A stretch of DNA of 64,000 nucleotides from Paenibacillus oleatilyticus (GCF_018998565.1 NZ_JAHNZO010000003.1:124001-188000), one strand, 5' to 3'; counted from the stretch's first letter, positions 55,435 through 63,870 are shown. Program-made: numbers and translations. Notes: generated by a model from the sequence alone, not told the origin.

Positions 55435-55490
55435 AGCAAAAGAGGGTGTCCCCTAGCCATTTTCATGGCTTTGGGACACCCTCTTTTGCT
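55435..55490. terminator. Bidirectional terminator after bdhA
   Basis: Perfect 18-bp arms running from AGCAAAAGAGGGTGTCCC to its complement, with A/T-runs on both sides; 14 nt from the bdhA stop. Confidence 0.8.
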
Positions 55491-55503
55491 AAAACATCGC
55501 TGT

Positions 55504-56556
55504 TTACGGTTTGGGAGTTACGAGGATTTTCACTTGATTTTTTTCTTTCAACAAAGCTTCAAAGCCATACTCCACCGCTTCGTCCAGCTTGATTCGCTTC
55601 GTAACGAGCTTCTCGGCAGGGAAAAAGCCTTGTTCCATCAACCGGATGACTGCCGGGAATACGTTGCGGTACCCGATGATGCCTGTCATGTTCCGCTCCT
55701 TCATGACGAGGTGGTTCGGCCGGATCGGCGCTTCTCTTTCGAAGATGCTGACAATCATGATCTGTCCGGCGACTTTGGTCGACTCGATCGCTTGGGTGAG
55801 AACAGGAGGTACCCCGGTGACCTCGAAGGCGATGTCGGCGCCGCCGCCTGTCCGGTTGTGAATCTCTTGAACCACATCGTATTCTTTCGGATCGATGACG
55901 ATCGCACCGAGCTCTTCCGCTTTGCGCTTGCGTTCCGGTGAAAGTTCGACGGCGTAAATTTCCGAGGCCCCGGAAGCCTTCAGCGCCTCGATGACCAGCA
56001 AGCCGATCGGGCCGGTACCGAACACGACGGCTTTGTCTCCGACCTTCAGCTGGCTTGAACGAACGGCGTACAGTGCGACGGCGGACGGTTCGACCAGAGC
56101 GCCTTGCTCGTAAGAGACGCTGTCGGGAATTTTGTGAACCATGTGTTCATCGACCGCTACGTATTCGGAGAAGCCGCCGCCACCGCCGGCAAGGCCGAGG
56201 AAGCCCATTTTTTCGCAAAGGTTATATTTACCCTGCCTGCACGAAGGGCATGTTCCGCACGCGAAGACGGGCTCGACGACGACCCGGTCGCCCACCTTCA
56301 CCGAAGCGACGCCTTCCCCGATCTCGACAACTTGTCCGGAAAATTCATGCCCCATCACGATAGGGGCTTTTTCTTTTGTCAGCGGGTGGGCCGTGCTTTC
56401 CGGAATAAAAATCGGGCCGGCCACATATTCGTGCAGGTCGCTTCCGCAAATGCCGCACCATTCCACGCGGATTTTTACTTTTCCTTGGAGCGCCTGAGGT
56501 TCCGTAATCGTTTCCAAGCGCAGATCCTTCACACCATGCCATCGTAACGCCTTCAT
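55504..56556 (-). CDS. bdhA: 2,3-butanediol dehydrogenase (zinc-type alcohol dehydrogenase)
   Basis: 350 residues. Medium-chain dehydrogenase that interconverts acetoin and 2,3-butanediol with NAD(H). Catalytic zinc ligands are visible in WCGICGSDLHEY (Cys near 37) and GHEFSGQVVEIG (His-Glu near 70), with the structural-zinc Cys cluster CGTCPSCRQGKYNLC near 100. The cofactor fold is VFGTGPIGLLVIEALKASGA. The length and the SDLHEYVAGPIFIP segment match bacterial (R,R)-butanediol dehydrogenases. AAGGAG precedes the ATG at 13 nt. A palindromic operator lies 57 nt upstream in the region shared with a divergent LacI gene. Confidence 0.85.
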   Translation of the reverse strand: MKALRWHGVKDLRLETITEPQALQGKVKIRVEWCGICGSDLHEYVAGPIFIPESTAHPLTKEKAPIVMGHEFSGQVVEIGEGVASVKVGDRVVVEPVFACGTCPSCRQGKYNLCEKMGFLGLAGGGGGFSEYVAVDEHMVHKIPDSVSYEQGALVEPSAVALYAVRSSQLKVGDKAVVFGTGPIGLLVIEALKASGASEIYAVELSPERKRKAEELGAIVIDPKEYDVVQEIHNRTGGGADIAFEVTGVPPVLTQAIESTKVAGQIMIVSIFEREAPIRPNHLVMKERNMTGIIGYRNVFPAVIRLMEQGFFPAEKLVTKRIKLDEAVEYGFEALLKEKNQVKILVTPKP

Positions 56557-56612
56557 GCCTGCATTGCATCTCCTTACTGGGTTAAGTATAAAATAAATTT
56601 AGTGATAAAATA

Positions 56613-56624
56613 GGAAACGTTTCC
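56613..56624. promoter_or_regulatory. LacI/CcpA-type operator between bdhA and lacI-like gene
   Basis: Perfect palindrome GGAAACGTTTCC, 57 nt before the bdhA start. Confidence 0.65.
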
Positions 56625-56747
56625 GTCAATAAATAATGTCACAAGTTTGATACATTTGTCAAATTGATTTACGAATGAAGATGGTTTAAACGGAGGGGGG
56701 CTTAACAGCACTTGCCCGCGGCTCGTCAAAACGGCGGCATCGTATGC

Positions 56748-56798
56748 TATAATAAAAAGAGACAAACGACCTCGGTTCGTATCATAGAAAACGATTCC
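56748..56798 (+). promoter_or_regulatory. -10 box and second operator of the LacI-like gene
   Basis: TATAAT at 56748-56753 has no clear -35 partner. GAAAACGATTCC at 56787-56798 is an imperfect copy of the operator at 56613 and lies 20 nt before the TTG start, fitting autoregulation. Confidence 0.45.
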
Positions 56799-56818
56799 AA
56801 TAAGAAAGGACATCGCTC

Positions 56819-57862
56819 TTGACCAGAAAGCAAAAAGTAACGATTGAAGATGTGGCGAAGAAAGCGGGGGTGGGGATCGCCACCGTATCGCGCGCCATTA
56901 ACGATAGCGGCGGGATCAGTCCCAAAACGAAAGCGCAGATCCTGCAGGTGATTGAGGAAATGGGCTTTACACCGAATACTTCGGCGCAAAGCTTGAAGGT
57001 GCGGCAGACGTACCAGATTGCTTTGGCCGTGCCGGATATCCGCAATGCGATCATTCCCGAAATCGCCTGGTCCGTAGAACAGACGGCGAAGCAGCATGGC
57101 TACCGCGTCGTGCAGATCAACACCACCGGCAACGCCCGGACTGAGCTTGAGACGGTGCGCGAGGTAAAGAAGCTGCATGTGGACGGGTTGATTATTATGC
57201 CGCTCGCATATCCCAAAACATTAGTGGAATTGATCAATAAGGCAAGCGTACCCGTTTCGATCATCAACTATGGCAAAAAGCTCGACGACCATGTAAAAGC
57301 GGACGTTGTCGGCTTGGCTAGCCAGGAAGGCCGTCTCGTGATGGAACATCTGATCAAAATCGGCCGGACGCGAATCGCATACGCGGGTGCCCCGAAGAAC
57401 AAAATTGAGGAACGGTATTTTGCCTACGAGCAGTCGCTGCCGCAGGTAGATCCTTCCCTCGTTTTTTTCGGCGAGGATTTCTCGTTTGAAACGGGCTTGC
57501 GCGCGGCCGATTACTTTTACAGCCTCAAACATATGCCGGATGCCATCTATGCGGTCAACGACATGGTGGCCATCGGGATTGTGAATCGCTTCAAGGAGTT
57601 GGGCATCCGCGTTCCGGAGGATGTGGCGGTCGTGGGCATCGACAACAACTTATGGTCGACGGTGACAAGCCCGCAAATCAGCTCGGTCTCGATCATGGGG
57701 GATGAAGTGGCCCGCTTGGCTACCGAGCTTTTGCTGAAGCGGATTCGCGACCATGGTACCGGGGAATATGAACGCGTGCAGTTCGAGCCTCGGCTCATTG
57801 TGCGGGAATCGAGCGTGGCCGTCATTCGCCAACCCCCTTCCATTACGAAAAGGGTCAGATGA
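56819..57862 (+). CDS. LacI family transcriptional regulator
   Basis: 347 residues. Helix-turn-helix and hinge: VTIEDVAKKAGVGIATVSRA then INDSGGISPKTKAQIL. The effector domain shows HVDGLIIMPL and VPEDVAVVGIDNN, typical of LacI sugar sensors. It starts at TTG with AAAGGA 8 nt upstream. It is divergent from bdhA with operator-like palindromes between, so it probably represses bdhA and itself. Confidence 0.9.
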   Translation: MTRKQKVTIEDVAKKAGVGIATVSRAINDSGGISPKTKAQILQVIEEMGFTPNTSAQSLKVRQTYQIALAVPDIRNAIIPEIAWSVEQTAKQHGYRVVQINTTGNARTELETVREVKKLHVDGLIIMPLAYPKTLVELINKASVPVSIINYGKKLDDHVKADVVGLASQEGRLVMEHLIKIGRTRIAYAGAPKNKIEERYFAYEQSLPQVDPSLVFFGEDFSFETGLRAADYFYSLKHMPDAIYAVNDMVAIGIVNRFKELGIRVPEDVAVVGIDNNLWSTVTSPQISSVSIMGDEVARLATELLLKRIRDHGTGEYERVQFEPRLIVRESSVAVIRQPPSITKRVR

Positions 57863-57944
57863 CCAGCTTGTTCTTGCAATCGTGCCCATCATTTTAATCG
57901 CCGGGGACTCTGGTTATAATGAGTCTAAAAGGAGGCGGCTGACG

Positions 57945-58643
57945 ATGGGAGAACCGGTCGGATTTTTATACGCGCACCCCGACGATGAAAGCTTTTTGAG
58001 CGCGTGCCTGATCCGGCAGCTGGCGGATGAAGGGCATGCGCCCGTGCTGCTGCTGGCGACCAAGGGCGAAGCGGGGCAAAAGAACGGCTACGCGGCGCAA
58101 GCGACGAAGGAGGAGCTTGCCGCGATCCGGGTCAAGGAAATGGAGAAAGCCGCCGCGGTGCTGGGCATTGCGGAAGTGGAGCATCTCGGCTTCCCCGACG
58201 GAAAGCTGGATACGGTCGACGAGACGCTGTTCTTGGAGGCGGCCATCCGTTTCATCAACAAACACCGCTTGAGAATCGTGGTAACGTTTCCGGAGGACGG
58301 CGGCAATTTTCATCCCGATCATATGGCGATTTCGCGGTTTGCGACAGCGGCCGTGCTGAGCGGGCGGTGCCCTTCGGTCCAGAAGCTGTACTACACTCTG
58401 TCCAAGACGCTGAGGGAAAAAGGCTACGAACCGACGTTCATCGTCGATACGGAACAAGCATGGAGCGTCAAAGCGGAAGCGCTGCGCGCCCATACGTCCC
58501 AGCTTCTCGCGACCGAGAGGTATTTCGGGAATTTGAACGTTTTCCCGGAGGACCGGCGCTACGAGTTTTTTGTCCTGTACTGGGAACGGGGGCAGCGCTG
58601 GCCTTCCAAAACCGAGACAAGCTTATTCGACGATTTAATTTGA
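57945..58643 (+). CDS. PIG-L family deacetylase (LmbE-like)
   Basis: 232 residues. The zinc-binding motif AHPDDESF (residues 10-17) and HPDHMAISR near residue 125 are the signatures of GlcNAc-PI de-N-acetylase family enzymes, which remove acetyl groups from N-acetylglucosamine-type substrates. The bacillithiol enzyme BshB2 belongs to this family, but the match is not close enough to name this protein. AAAAGGAGG lies 10 nt before the ATG at 57945. It follows the LacI gene in the same direction. Confidence 0.85.
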   Translation: MGEPVGFLYAHPDDESFLSACLIRQLADEGHAPVLLLATKGEAGQKNGYAAQATKEELAAIRVKEMEKAAAVLGIAEVEHLGFPDGKLDTVDETLFLEAAIRFINKHRLRIVVTFPEDGGNFHPDHMAISRFATAAVLSGRCPSVQKLYYTLSKTLREKGYEPTFIVDTEQAWSVKAEALRAHTSQLLATERYFGNLNVFPEDRRYEFFVLYWERGQRWPSKTETSLFDDLI

Positions 58644-58669
58644 ACATACGGTTCGACAGGAAAAGCGGC

Positions 58670-59329
58670 TCAGCCCGAAACGAGTTCCTCGACCGTTTTG
58701 CCCGAATCGACATATCCGCGGTTGACGGCTTCCCATAAGTAGAGGGAGGCGATGCTGCAATACGGCGACCATTTCTGCGCATGCTGCGCCAGAGGGTTGC
58801 CGTCTTTTTTAGGTTCCGCCGAATACAGCCATCGGGCTCCTCGCACCAGACCCACATCGCCCAGAGACAGTACGTTCATTCGCCCCAAAGAAAAGATCAG
58901 AAACATTTCCGCCGTCCATTGGCCGATCCCTTTTACCTTGGTGAGCATCTCAACGACTTCGCGGTCTTCCAGTTGGGGCAGCAGGGTCAGGTCGATTTCC
59001 TTATGAAGCAGCTTGGCGCTCAAGTCTTTGATGTAGTTGATTTTGGCGGCCGATAGTCCGGCGGTTCGGAGCGCTTCAGGATCGACCCGGTCGATCTCCT
59101 CGGGAGTGATGGAGGAGACGAGCGATCTTACCCGGCTGTTGATGGTGGCGGCTGCTTTCACGGAAAGCTGCTGCCCGACAATCGACAGCACCAGCGACTC
59201 AAAATGGCTGCTGCGCACGTTGAACGTCACTTCGCCGATGAGGGCGATCAGAGCGGCCAGCTTGGCATCGTTGCGGCAAAGGTAACTTATCCGTTCATCG
59301 TCCGAATTCAGCGTCATACTGCGGTTCAC
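58670..59329 (-). CDS. DNA-3-methyladenine glycosylase (AlkA-like, HhH-GPD)
   Basis: 219 residues. Base-excision repair glycosylase that removes alkylated purines. The helix-hairpin-helix is LTKVKGIGQWTAEMFLIF near residue 130 and the catalytic Asp lies in LSLGDVGLVRG; families with this sequence usually read F-P-x-D, so the preceding residues differ. LVLSIVGQQLSVKAA near residue 45 matches the conserved N-terminal block. It starts at GTG with AAAGGGGG upstream. It converges with the PIG-L gene and is divergent from the iron operon. Confidence 0.88.
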   Translation of the reverse strand: MNRSMTLNSDDERISYLCRNDAKLAALIALIGEVTFNVRSSHFESLVLSIVGQQLSVKAAATINSRVRSLVSSITPEEIDRVDPEALRTAGLSAAKINYIKDLSAKLLHKEIDLTLLPQLEDREVVEMLTKVKGIGQWTAEMFLIFSLGRMNVLSLGDVGLVRGARWLYSAEPKKDGNPLAQHAQKWSPYCSIASLYLWEAVNRGYVDSGKTVEELVSG

Positions 59330-59437
59330 GAAGGTTCCCCCTTTTCATAAGCACATACTTTGTTGGCATGATTATCTCATAAAGTATTTCCCGGGAAAAC
59401 CTTTGGTAGTTCCAAATTCACTCCGAACAACTGGGGA

Positions 59438-59466
59438 TTGACAGATGCAGGAAACCATTTTAAACT
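59438..59466 (+). promoter_or_regulatory. Promoter of the iron uptake operon
   Basis: TTGACA (59438-59443) and TAAACT (59461-59466) are 17 nt apart. Confidence 0.65.
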
Positions 59467-59471
59467 GTCAA

Positions 59472-59494
59472 TTGATAATGATAATTATTATCAA
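59472..59494. promoter_or_regulatory. Fur box
   Basis: TTGATAATGATAATTATTATCAA is a near-perfect Fur palindrome (consensus GATAATGATAATCATTATC). It starts 5 nt after the -10 box and lies 29 nt before the start codon, so iron-bound Fur would block transcription. Confidence 0.9.
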
Positions 59495-59522
59495 CTAATG
59501 TACATACTTAGGGGGCTGTATC

Positions 59523-60560
59523 ATGTCACGATCTATGCATCATGTTCTATTGGTCTTTTGCTGCGTCATGCTATTCATCGCCGGTTGCGGAACGGCGAAT
59601 ACCAATACATCTTCCGCTCCGAAAGCCGCTTCCGGCACCGACGCCAAGAAGCCGGAGCAAGCATCGACGCAAGAGCAGGGCAAATCGCAAGATCCGGCGG
59701 TTCGAACTATCAACCATCTGCTCGGCACCACAGAGATCAAAGGCACGCCGCAGCGCATCGTCGCCATCGAATGGTCCGTTGTCGAGGACGTGCTGGCGCT
59801 GGGCGTCCAGCCGGTTGGCATTGCCGATATCGAAGGCTACAAAAAATGGGTGAAGGTGAAGCACGAGCTGTCCCCGGACGTGAAGGATGTCGGCAGCCGG
59901 GTTGAGCCGAGTTTGGAGCAAATCTCCGCGCTGAAGCCCGATTTGATCATCGCGACCAACCGCGTCGAAGCCTTCTACGACAAATTAAAAGCGATCGCTC
60001 CGACCATCGTATTCTATCCGAACACGGAAAAGGAGCCGGATGCTTACGCGATGATGGAGAAAAATTTCCGGATCGTCGCGGACGCGCTGAACAAGAAGGA
60101 TGAAGGGGAAAAAGTGCTGAAGGACGTCGACACGGCGATTGCCGGATTGGCCGAGAAAGTGAAGAAAGCGGGCAAAGCGGACTCCGAATTCATCCTGGTG
60201 CAAGCTTTCTCGCTGAAAAAGGCGCCGACGATGCGCATTATGTCGGATAACGCGATGTCCGCCAAGGTGCTGATCAAGCTGGGGATGAAAAACGCGTTCA
60301 AGCCGAAGGGTTACGTCCCGACCTTCGAAGAAGGGGGCGTCGAGCCGCTGCTTGCCATGAAGAAAGCGAATTTCTTCTACATCGTGCAGGATGACGATAA
60401 CATTTTCACCAACCAGCTGAAGGAAAATCCGGTATGGAAAAATCTCGATTTCGTCAAGGAAAACCGGATGTACGCGATGGGCGGGGATACATGGCTGTTC
60501 GGCGGACCGCTGTCGGCACAACTGATCGCTGAAAAAGCGGCGGCGGCGATGACGAAATGA
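59523..60560 (+). CDS. Iron-siderophore binding lipoprotein (FecB/FepB type)
   Basis: 345 residues. Signal peptide with lipobox FIAGC (Cys near 22), a Ser/Ala-rich linker, then the periplasmic-binding fold of class III: RIVAIEWSVVEDVLALGVQP and SLEQISALKPDLIIATN are diagnostic of iron-complex binding proteins such as YfmC or FhuD. AGGGGGCTGTATC precedes the ATG. Fur-controlled by the box upstream, and translationally coupled to the permease by a 4-nt overlap. Confidence 0.9.
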   Translation: MSRSMHHVLLVFCCVMLFIAGCGTANTNTSSAPKAASGTDAKKPEQASTQEQGKSQDPAVRTINHLLGTTEIKGTPQRIVAIEWSVVEDVLALGVQPVGIADIEGYKKWVKVKHELSPDVKDVGSRVEPSLEQISALKPDLIIATNRVEAFYDKLKAIAPTIVFYPNTEKEPDAYAMMEKNFRIVADALNKKDEGEKVLKDVDTAIAGLAEKVKKAGKADSEFILVQAFSLKKAPTMRIMSDNAMSAKVLIKLGMKNAFKPKGYVPTFEEGGVEPLLAMKKANFFYIVQDDDNIFTNQLKENPVWKNLDFVKENRMYAMGGDTWLFGGPLSAQLIAEKAAAAMTK

Positions 60561-62617
60561 GAACGGAAAGAAGCGGCGTAAACGCTGCTTTCTTTATGCG
60601 CGGATGGGCCCCGCCCGTCCTCGTGTTCGGCGGGGGAGCGGCGCTGCTGCTTCTGCTCATGGTCGTCCATGTGATGCAGGGAGCCGCCGATCTGACTCCC
60701 CGCATGGTGCTTGAAGCGGTTTTCGCTCCGCAGGATACGGCCGAGCACCAGATCGTGCGCACGCTGCGGCTGCCGCGGGTCGTCGCCGGTATGCTGGCCG
60801 GCGGGGCGCTTGCGGTCGCTGGCGTGCTGCTGCAGACGATTACCCGCAACCCGCTGGCTTCGGCCGGTACGCTCGGCATCAATGCGGGCGCCTATTTCGC
60901 AGTCGTGGCGGCCACCGTGTTCGCTCCGTCGCTGATGGGCGTCTCGCCGATGCTGGTGGCGTTCGGCGGCGCCATTTTCGCGGCGCTGCTGGCTTATTCG
61001 CTGGCCGGGGGACTGCGTGCGACGCCGCTGCGCATGACGCTGGCCGGGATGATCGTATCGATGGCCGTGTCCGCGATGACCGGCGCGCTGCAGCTGCTGT
61101 TCGAGGAGGAAACGAGCGGCCTGTTTCTGTGGGGCAGCGGCACGCTTGTGCAGAACGACTGGAGCGGCGTCAGCGCCGCCTGGCCTTGGGTTGGGGCTGC
61201 CGCTGCGGCAGCCCTGTTTCTCTCCCGCTCGCTCGACCTGCTGCTGCTCAGCGAAGAGACGGCGCAGTCGCTCGGTCAGCATGTGGGGCGCATCCGGCTG
61301 ATCAGTCTTGTTCTGGCCCTGCTGCTTGCCGCTATGATCGTCAGTATCGTCGGTCCGATCGGCTTTGTCGGGCTGCTCGCGCCGCATCTGGTCCGCTTGA
61401 TCGGGGTGCGCAGCCACAAGCTGCTTCTGCCGGCCTCCTTCTTATGGGGCGCAGTCATTCTGGTAGCTGCCGACGTCGGCAGCCGGCTGGCCAACAACAG
61501 CTCGTACGGCGAGCTTCCGGTAGGCGCCGTGACGGCGCTTATCGGAGGGCCGTGTCTCGCTTATTTGTCCTATCGGGCGGCGCAAAAGCATCGCGAGGTG
61601 CCGAAGCCGTCCGCTTCGTCGCTCGGCACGACAGCCCGCTTCCTTCCGTACCGTGCGCTCCTTGGTTTATTCGCGGTGCTGCTCGTCACGGTCACGATTC
61701 TGGGCATGATCTTCGGCGATGTAAAAGTCCCGCTGCAGGACGTGCTGGCGGCGGTTCAAGGCCAAGGCCCCGACCTGGCCCGCTCGATCGTGCTCGACCA
61801 GCGGCTGCCCCGGATGCTCGTCGCGGCCTGCGCCGGCGCGGCGCTTGCGGTCAGCGGCCTGCTGCTGCAGGGGGTCGTGCGCAATCCGATGGCCGACCCA
61901 TCCATCGTCGGCGTCTCGGCCGGGGCCGGAGTCGGCGCGCTGCTTCTGCTGCTCGTCTGGCCGGAGCTGCCGATCGCGCTGCTGCCTTTTGCTTCCTTCG
62001 CCGGAGCGATCGCCGCGGCGCTCATCGTCTATCTCATCGCCCGCAAAACGGGCTTGCAGCCGGCCGTGCTGGCGCTCGTCGGGATCGCGGTATCCGCGTG
62101 CGGCTCGGCCGTCATTCAGCTCATTGTGGTGCAGACCAAAATGAACGTGGCCGTGGCGTTAGCCTGGATTTCCGGCAGCACGTACGCGCGCGGTTGGGAG
62201 GAGCTGGCGCAGCTCGTGGTGTGGCCCGTGCTGCTGCTGCCGCTGGCATGGCTGATCGGGCGGAGAGTGGACATTTTGGCCTTCGGGCAGGAGGGTGCGG
62301 TGGGCCTCGGGGTCAACGTCGAGCAGACGCGGCTGAGAGCGGCGGCGATCGGCGTGGCGCTGGCGGCTGCGGCCGTATCGATCGTGGGCACGATCGGCTT
62401 CGTCGGGCTGATCGCTCCTCATGCGGCACGCCTTCTGATCGGGCACAATCATCGCCGGCTCATGCCGCTCGCTGCACTGCTCGGGGCCGTCCTGCTCGTA
62501 TTGGCCGACATCGTCGGCCGCAACCTGCTGCCGCCCAAAGAAATTCCATCGGGCCTGATCGTCTCGCTCCTCGGAGCGCCTTATTTTCTTTGGCTGATGC
62601 GGTCTTCGCGCAGATAA
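60557..62617 (+). CDS. Fused FecCD-type siderophore permease (FhuB-like)
   Basis: 686 residues, about twice the normal FecCD length. Two complete FecCD modules are fused: the first shows RLPRVVAGMLAGGALAVAGV and IVGPIGFVGLLAPHLVRLI, the second RLPRMLVAACAGAALAVSGL and IVGTIGFVGLIAPHAARLLI. Each probably has 9-10 membrane segments. It forms the whole channel, as FhuB does for hydroxamates. No ATPase gene follows, so the importer must borrow a YusV/FhuC-type ATPase. Overlaps the binding protein by 4 nt. Confidence 0.9.
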   Translation: MRTERSGVNAAFFMRGWAPPVLVFGGGAALLLLLMVVHVMQGAADLTPRMVLEAVFAPQDTAEHQIVRTLRLPRVVAGMLAGGALAVAGVLLQTITRNPLASAGTLGINAGAYFAVVAATVFAPSLMGVSPMLVAFGGAIFAALLAYSLAGGLRATPLRMTLAGMIVSMAVSAMTGALQLLFEEETSGLFLWGSGTLVQNDWSGVSAAWPWVGAAAAAALFLSRSLDLLLLSEETAQSLGQHVGRIRLISLVLALLLAAMIVSIVGPIGFVGLLAPHLVRLIGVRSHKLLLPASFLWGAVILVAADVGSRLANNSSYGELPVGAVTALIGGPCLAYLSYRAAQKHREVPKPSASSLGTTARFLPYRALLGLFAVLLVTVTILGMIFGDVKVPLQDVLAAVQGQGPDLARSIVLDQRLPRMLVAACAGAALAVSGLLLQGVVRNPMADPSIVGVSAGAGVGALLLLLVWPELPIALLPFASFAGAIAAALIVYLIARKTGLQPAVLALVGIAVSACGSAVIQLIVVQTKMNVAVALAWISGSTYARGWEELAQLVVWPVLLLPLAWLIGRRVDILAFGQEGAVGLGVNVEQTRLRAAAIGVALAAAAVSIVGTIGFVGLIAPHAARLLIGHNHRRLMPLAALLGAVLLVLADIVGRNLLPPKEIPSGLIVSLLGAPYFLWLMRSSRR

Positions 62618-62769
62618 ATGCGAATGAAGGATGCGACGATTGGCAAGATGTGAACTGTGACGGTGCAGTGATCTTGACTGCAAATAGGATTTCAGCAAAC
62701 TCAGGCTGCCATTTGGCGGTCCAGAGTGTTGAAAAAGTGGTTCATAAACCAAATAGAGATACATACGTT

Positions 62770-62890
62770 GGTGGGGTATCCACTGGAGGAGCGACAGCGT
62801 TCACCTTTGTCTGCGGGAAATACCCGCTGCTAAGCGGCTTCCAATTAAGATTTCCTGCAGACAACAGTGACCGGAAGTGGATACCCCACC
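62770..62890. repeat. Long imperfect palindrome of about 120 bp
   Basis: Outer arms GGTGGGGTATCCACT (62770-62784) and its exact complement (62876-62890). Inner arms TTGTCTGCGGGAAAT and ATTTCCTGCAGACAA match with one mismatch, and a small CCGC/GCGG hairpin sits at the centre. It lies after the permease gene. No gene was found from 62618 to 63042. Confidence 0.7.
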
Positions 62891-62969
62891 TCCTCGTACA
62901 CCTCTATTACCTCAATTGACCACTTTCAAGCGTGAAAGTTAAAGAAATACAATTTTACAAAAATAATGG

Positions 62970-62999
62970 TTGACACGTTTGCAGAACGCATGATAAGAT
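62970..62999 (+). promoter_or_regulatory. Promoter upstream of the small ORFs and tRNA cluster
   Basis: TTGACA (62970-62975) and TAAGAT (62994-62999) with 18 nt between. It is the only near-consensus promoter seen before the tRNA cluster. Confidence 0.5.
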
Positions 63000-63042
63000 T
63001 TCACCAACTTGATGAACACAAAAGCGAAGGGAGGTTAGGAAC

Positions 63043-63177
63043 ATGAGAACGCATAACGCATTCGAACAACTGTTACAGACCGAGCAAGGATCCGCTCATG
63101 ATTCCTTTCATAACCAACGCTTTTTACGTAGCTTTCGCGTACCTGTACGATGTTTGGGGCTTTTAGACCCGTCGTAA
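63043..63177 (+). CDS. Small ORF 1 of the tRNA cluster, unrecognised
   Basis: 44 residues, starting MRTHNAFEQLLQTEQG and ending VPVRCLGLLDPS. AAGGGAGG lies 8 nt before the ATG and a promoter lies about 70 nt upstream, so it is likely to be translated. It is followed by an intrinsic terminator. No family recognised; a leader-peptide role is possible. Confidence 0.5.
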   Translation: MRTHNAFEQLLQTEQGSAHDSFHNQRFLRSFRVPVRCLGLLDPS

Positions 63178-63192
63178 TTGGAATTCGGTAGG

Positions 63193-63222
63193 TGAGGCTG
63201 CGAATCGTCGTAGCCTTTTTCT
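63193..63222 (+). terminator. Terminator after small ORF 1
   Basis: AGGCTGCGA and TCGTAGCCT form a hairpin with one mismatch, followed by TTTTTCTTTT. Confidence 0.6.
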
Positions 63223-63300
63223 TTTGCCTTCGTGGCGGGAAAAAGGGACGAAGCGCAGCTTTTTTGTTTGCTTAAATTCGCGTGGAAGGAGAGAGTAGCG

Positions 63301-63417
63301 ATGACGAATCATGATAAGATTGTCCATGTTCACGAGGTCCAATTTGAATTACAAACAAAATCCAGTAGTCTTGATTTGCTCCGAACCCCTCCTTCCCTGA
63401 AGGTCGGGCGATTCTGA
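63301..63417 (+). CDS. Small ORF 2 of the tRNA cluster, unrecognised
   Basis: 38 residues, starting MTNHDKIVHVHEVQF and ending LLRTPPSLKVGRF. AAGGAGAGAG lies upstream of the ATG. Rich in His at the N-terminus. Followed by a terminator-like hairpin. No family recognised. Confidence 0.45.
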   Translation: MTNHDKIVHVHEVQFELQTKSSSLDLLRTPPSLKVGRF

Positions 63418-63446
63418 CATACGTTTTGGCGTATGCAAAATACGGA

Positions 63447-63480
63447 GATACAAGGCTGCCGGATCACGGCGGCTTTTCTT
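63447..63480 (+). terminator. Terminator-like hairpin before the tRNA cluster
   Basis: AAGGCTGCCG pairs with CGGCGGCTTT through G-T wobbles around a GATCA loop, followed by TTCTT. A second hairpin CATACG/CGTATG lies just upstream (63418-63435). Confidence 0.5.
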
Positions 63481-63546
63481 ATGCCTTGGAGTGAATCGGG
63501 GCAAAAGAAGAGCGCGTGAGCTAGCAGTCTTTTTCATTGTTAACGC

Positions 63547-63623
63547 GGCGCATTAGGCAAGCGGTGAAGCCACACGACTTTCACTCGTGCATTCGGCGGG
63601 TTCGAATCCCCCATGCGTCACCA
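63547..63623 (+). tRNA. tRNA-Glu (anticodon TTC), slightly irregular
   Basis: A full cloverleaf folds: acceptor GGCGCAT/ATGCGTC, D stem GGC/GCC, anticodon stem CACGA/TCGTG with loop CTTTCAC, T loop TTCGAAT, and an encoded CCA. Irregular points are a C-C mismatch in the T stem and a six-base variable region. Confidence 0.75.
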
Positions 63624-63632
63624 TTTCATCAT

Positions 63633-63708
63633 GGATAGGATGTAGTCATAGAGGTTGCTGCTTTATTCGGCGACTGGCAGACCTGCGGGCCGTCCCCGCA
63701 CCTATCCG
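63633..63708 (+). ncRNA. tRNA-like RNA with possible ochre-type anticodon
   Basis: A 76-nt unit with a perfect acceptor stem GGATAGG/CCTATCC, an anticodon-like arm TGCTG-CTTTATT-CGGCG and a perfect T-like stem TGCGG/CCGCA. The T loop GCCGTCC lacks the conserved TTC, and no proper D arm forms. Read as a tRNA its anticodon would be TTA, complementary to the stop codon UAA. Confidence 0.4.
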
Positions 63709-63716
63709 TCCAACTC

Positions 63717-63787
63717 AGGGGAATCGCCAAGTGGTAAGGCAGCGGCTTTTGAAGCTGCGAGCGGTGGTTCGAATCCATCTTCCCCTA
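63717..63787 (+). tRNA. tRNA-Gln (anticodon TTG)
   Basis: Cloverleaf with perfect acceptor AGGGGAA/TTCCCCT, D stem GCC/GGC, anticodon stem GCGGC/GCTGC and loop TTTTGAA, T arm GGTGG-TTCGAAT-CCATC. No CCA is encoded. Confidence 0.82.
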
Positions 63788-63796
63788 TACCCACAT

Positions 63797-63870
63797 GGAG
63801 CTGTGGAGAAGCGGGAGTTCTCGCCGGTTCGTCAGACCGGAGGCCGCGGGTTCAAGTCCCGCCGGCTCCA
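63797..63870 (+). tRNA. tRNA-Asp (anticodon GTC)
   Basis: Acceptor GGAGCTG/CGGCTCC, D stem GAGA/TCTC, anticodon stem CCGGT/ACCGG with loop TCGTCAG, T arm GCGGG-TTCAAGT-CCCGC. No CCA directly follows the discriminator base. Confidence 0.78.

Noticed and set aside
55326-55592. Small open frame before bdhA
   Set aside because: It crosses a perfect bidirectional terminator and has no ribosome binding site.
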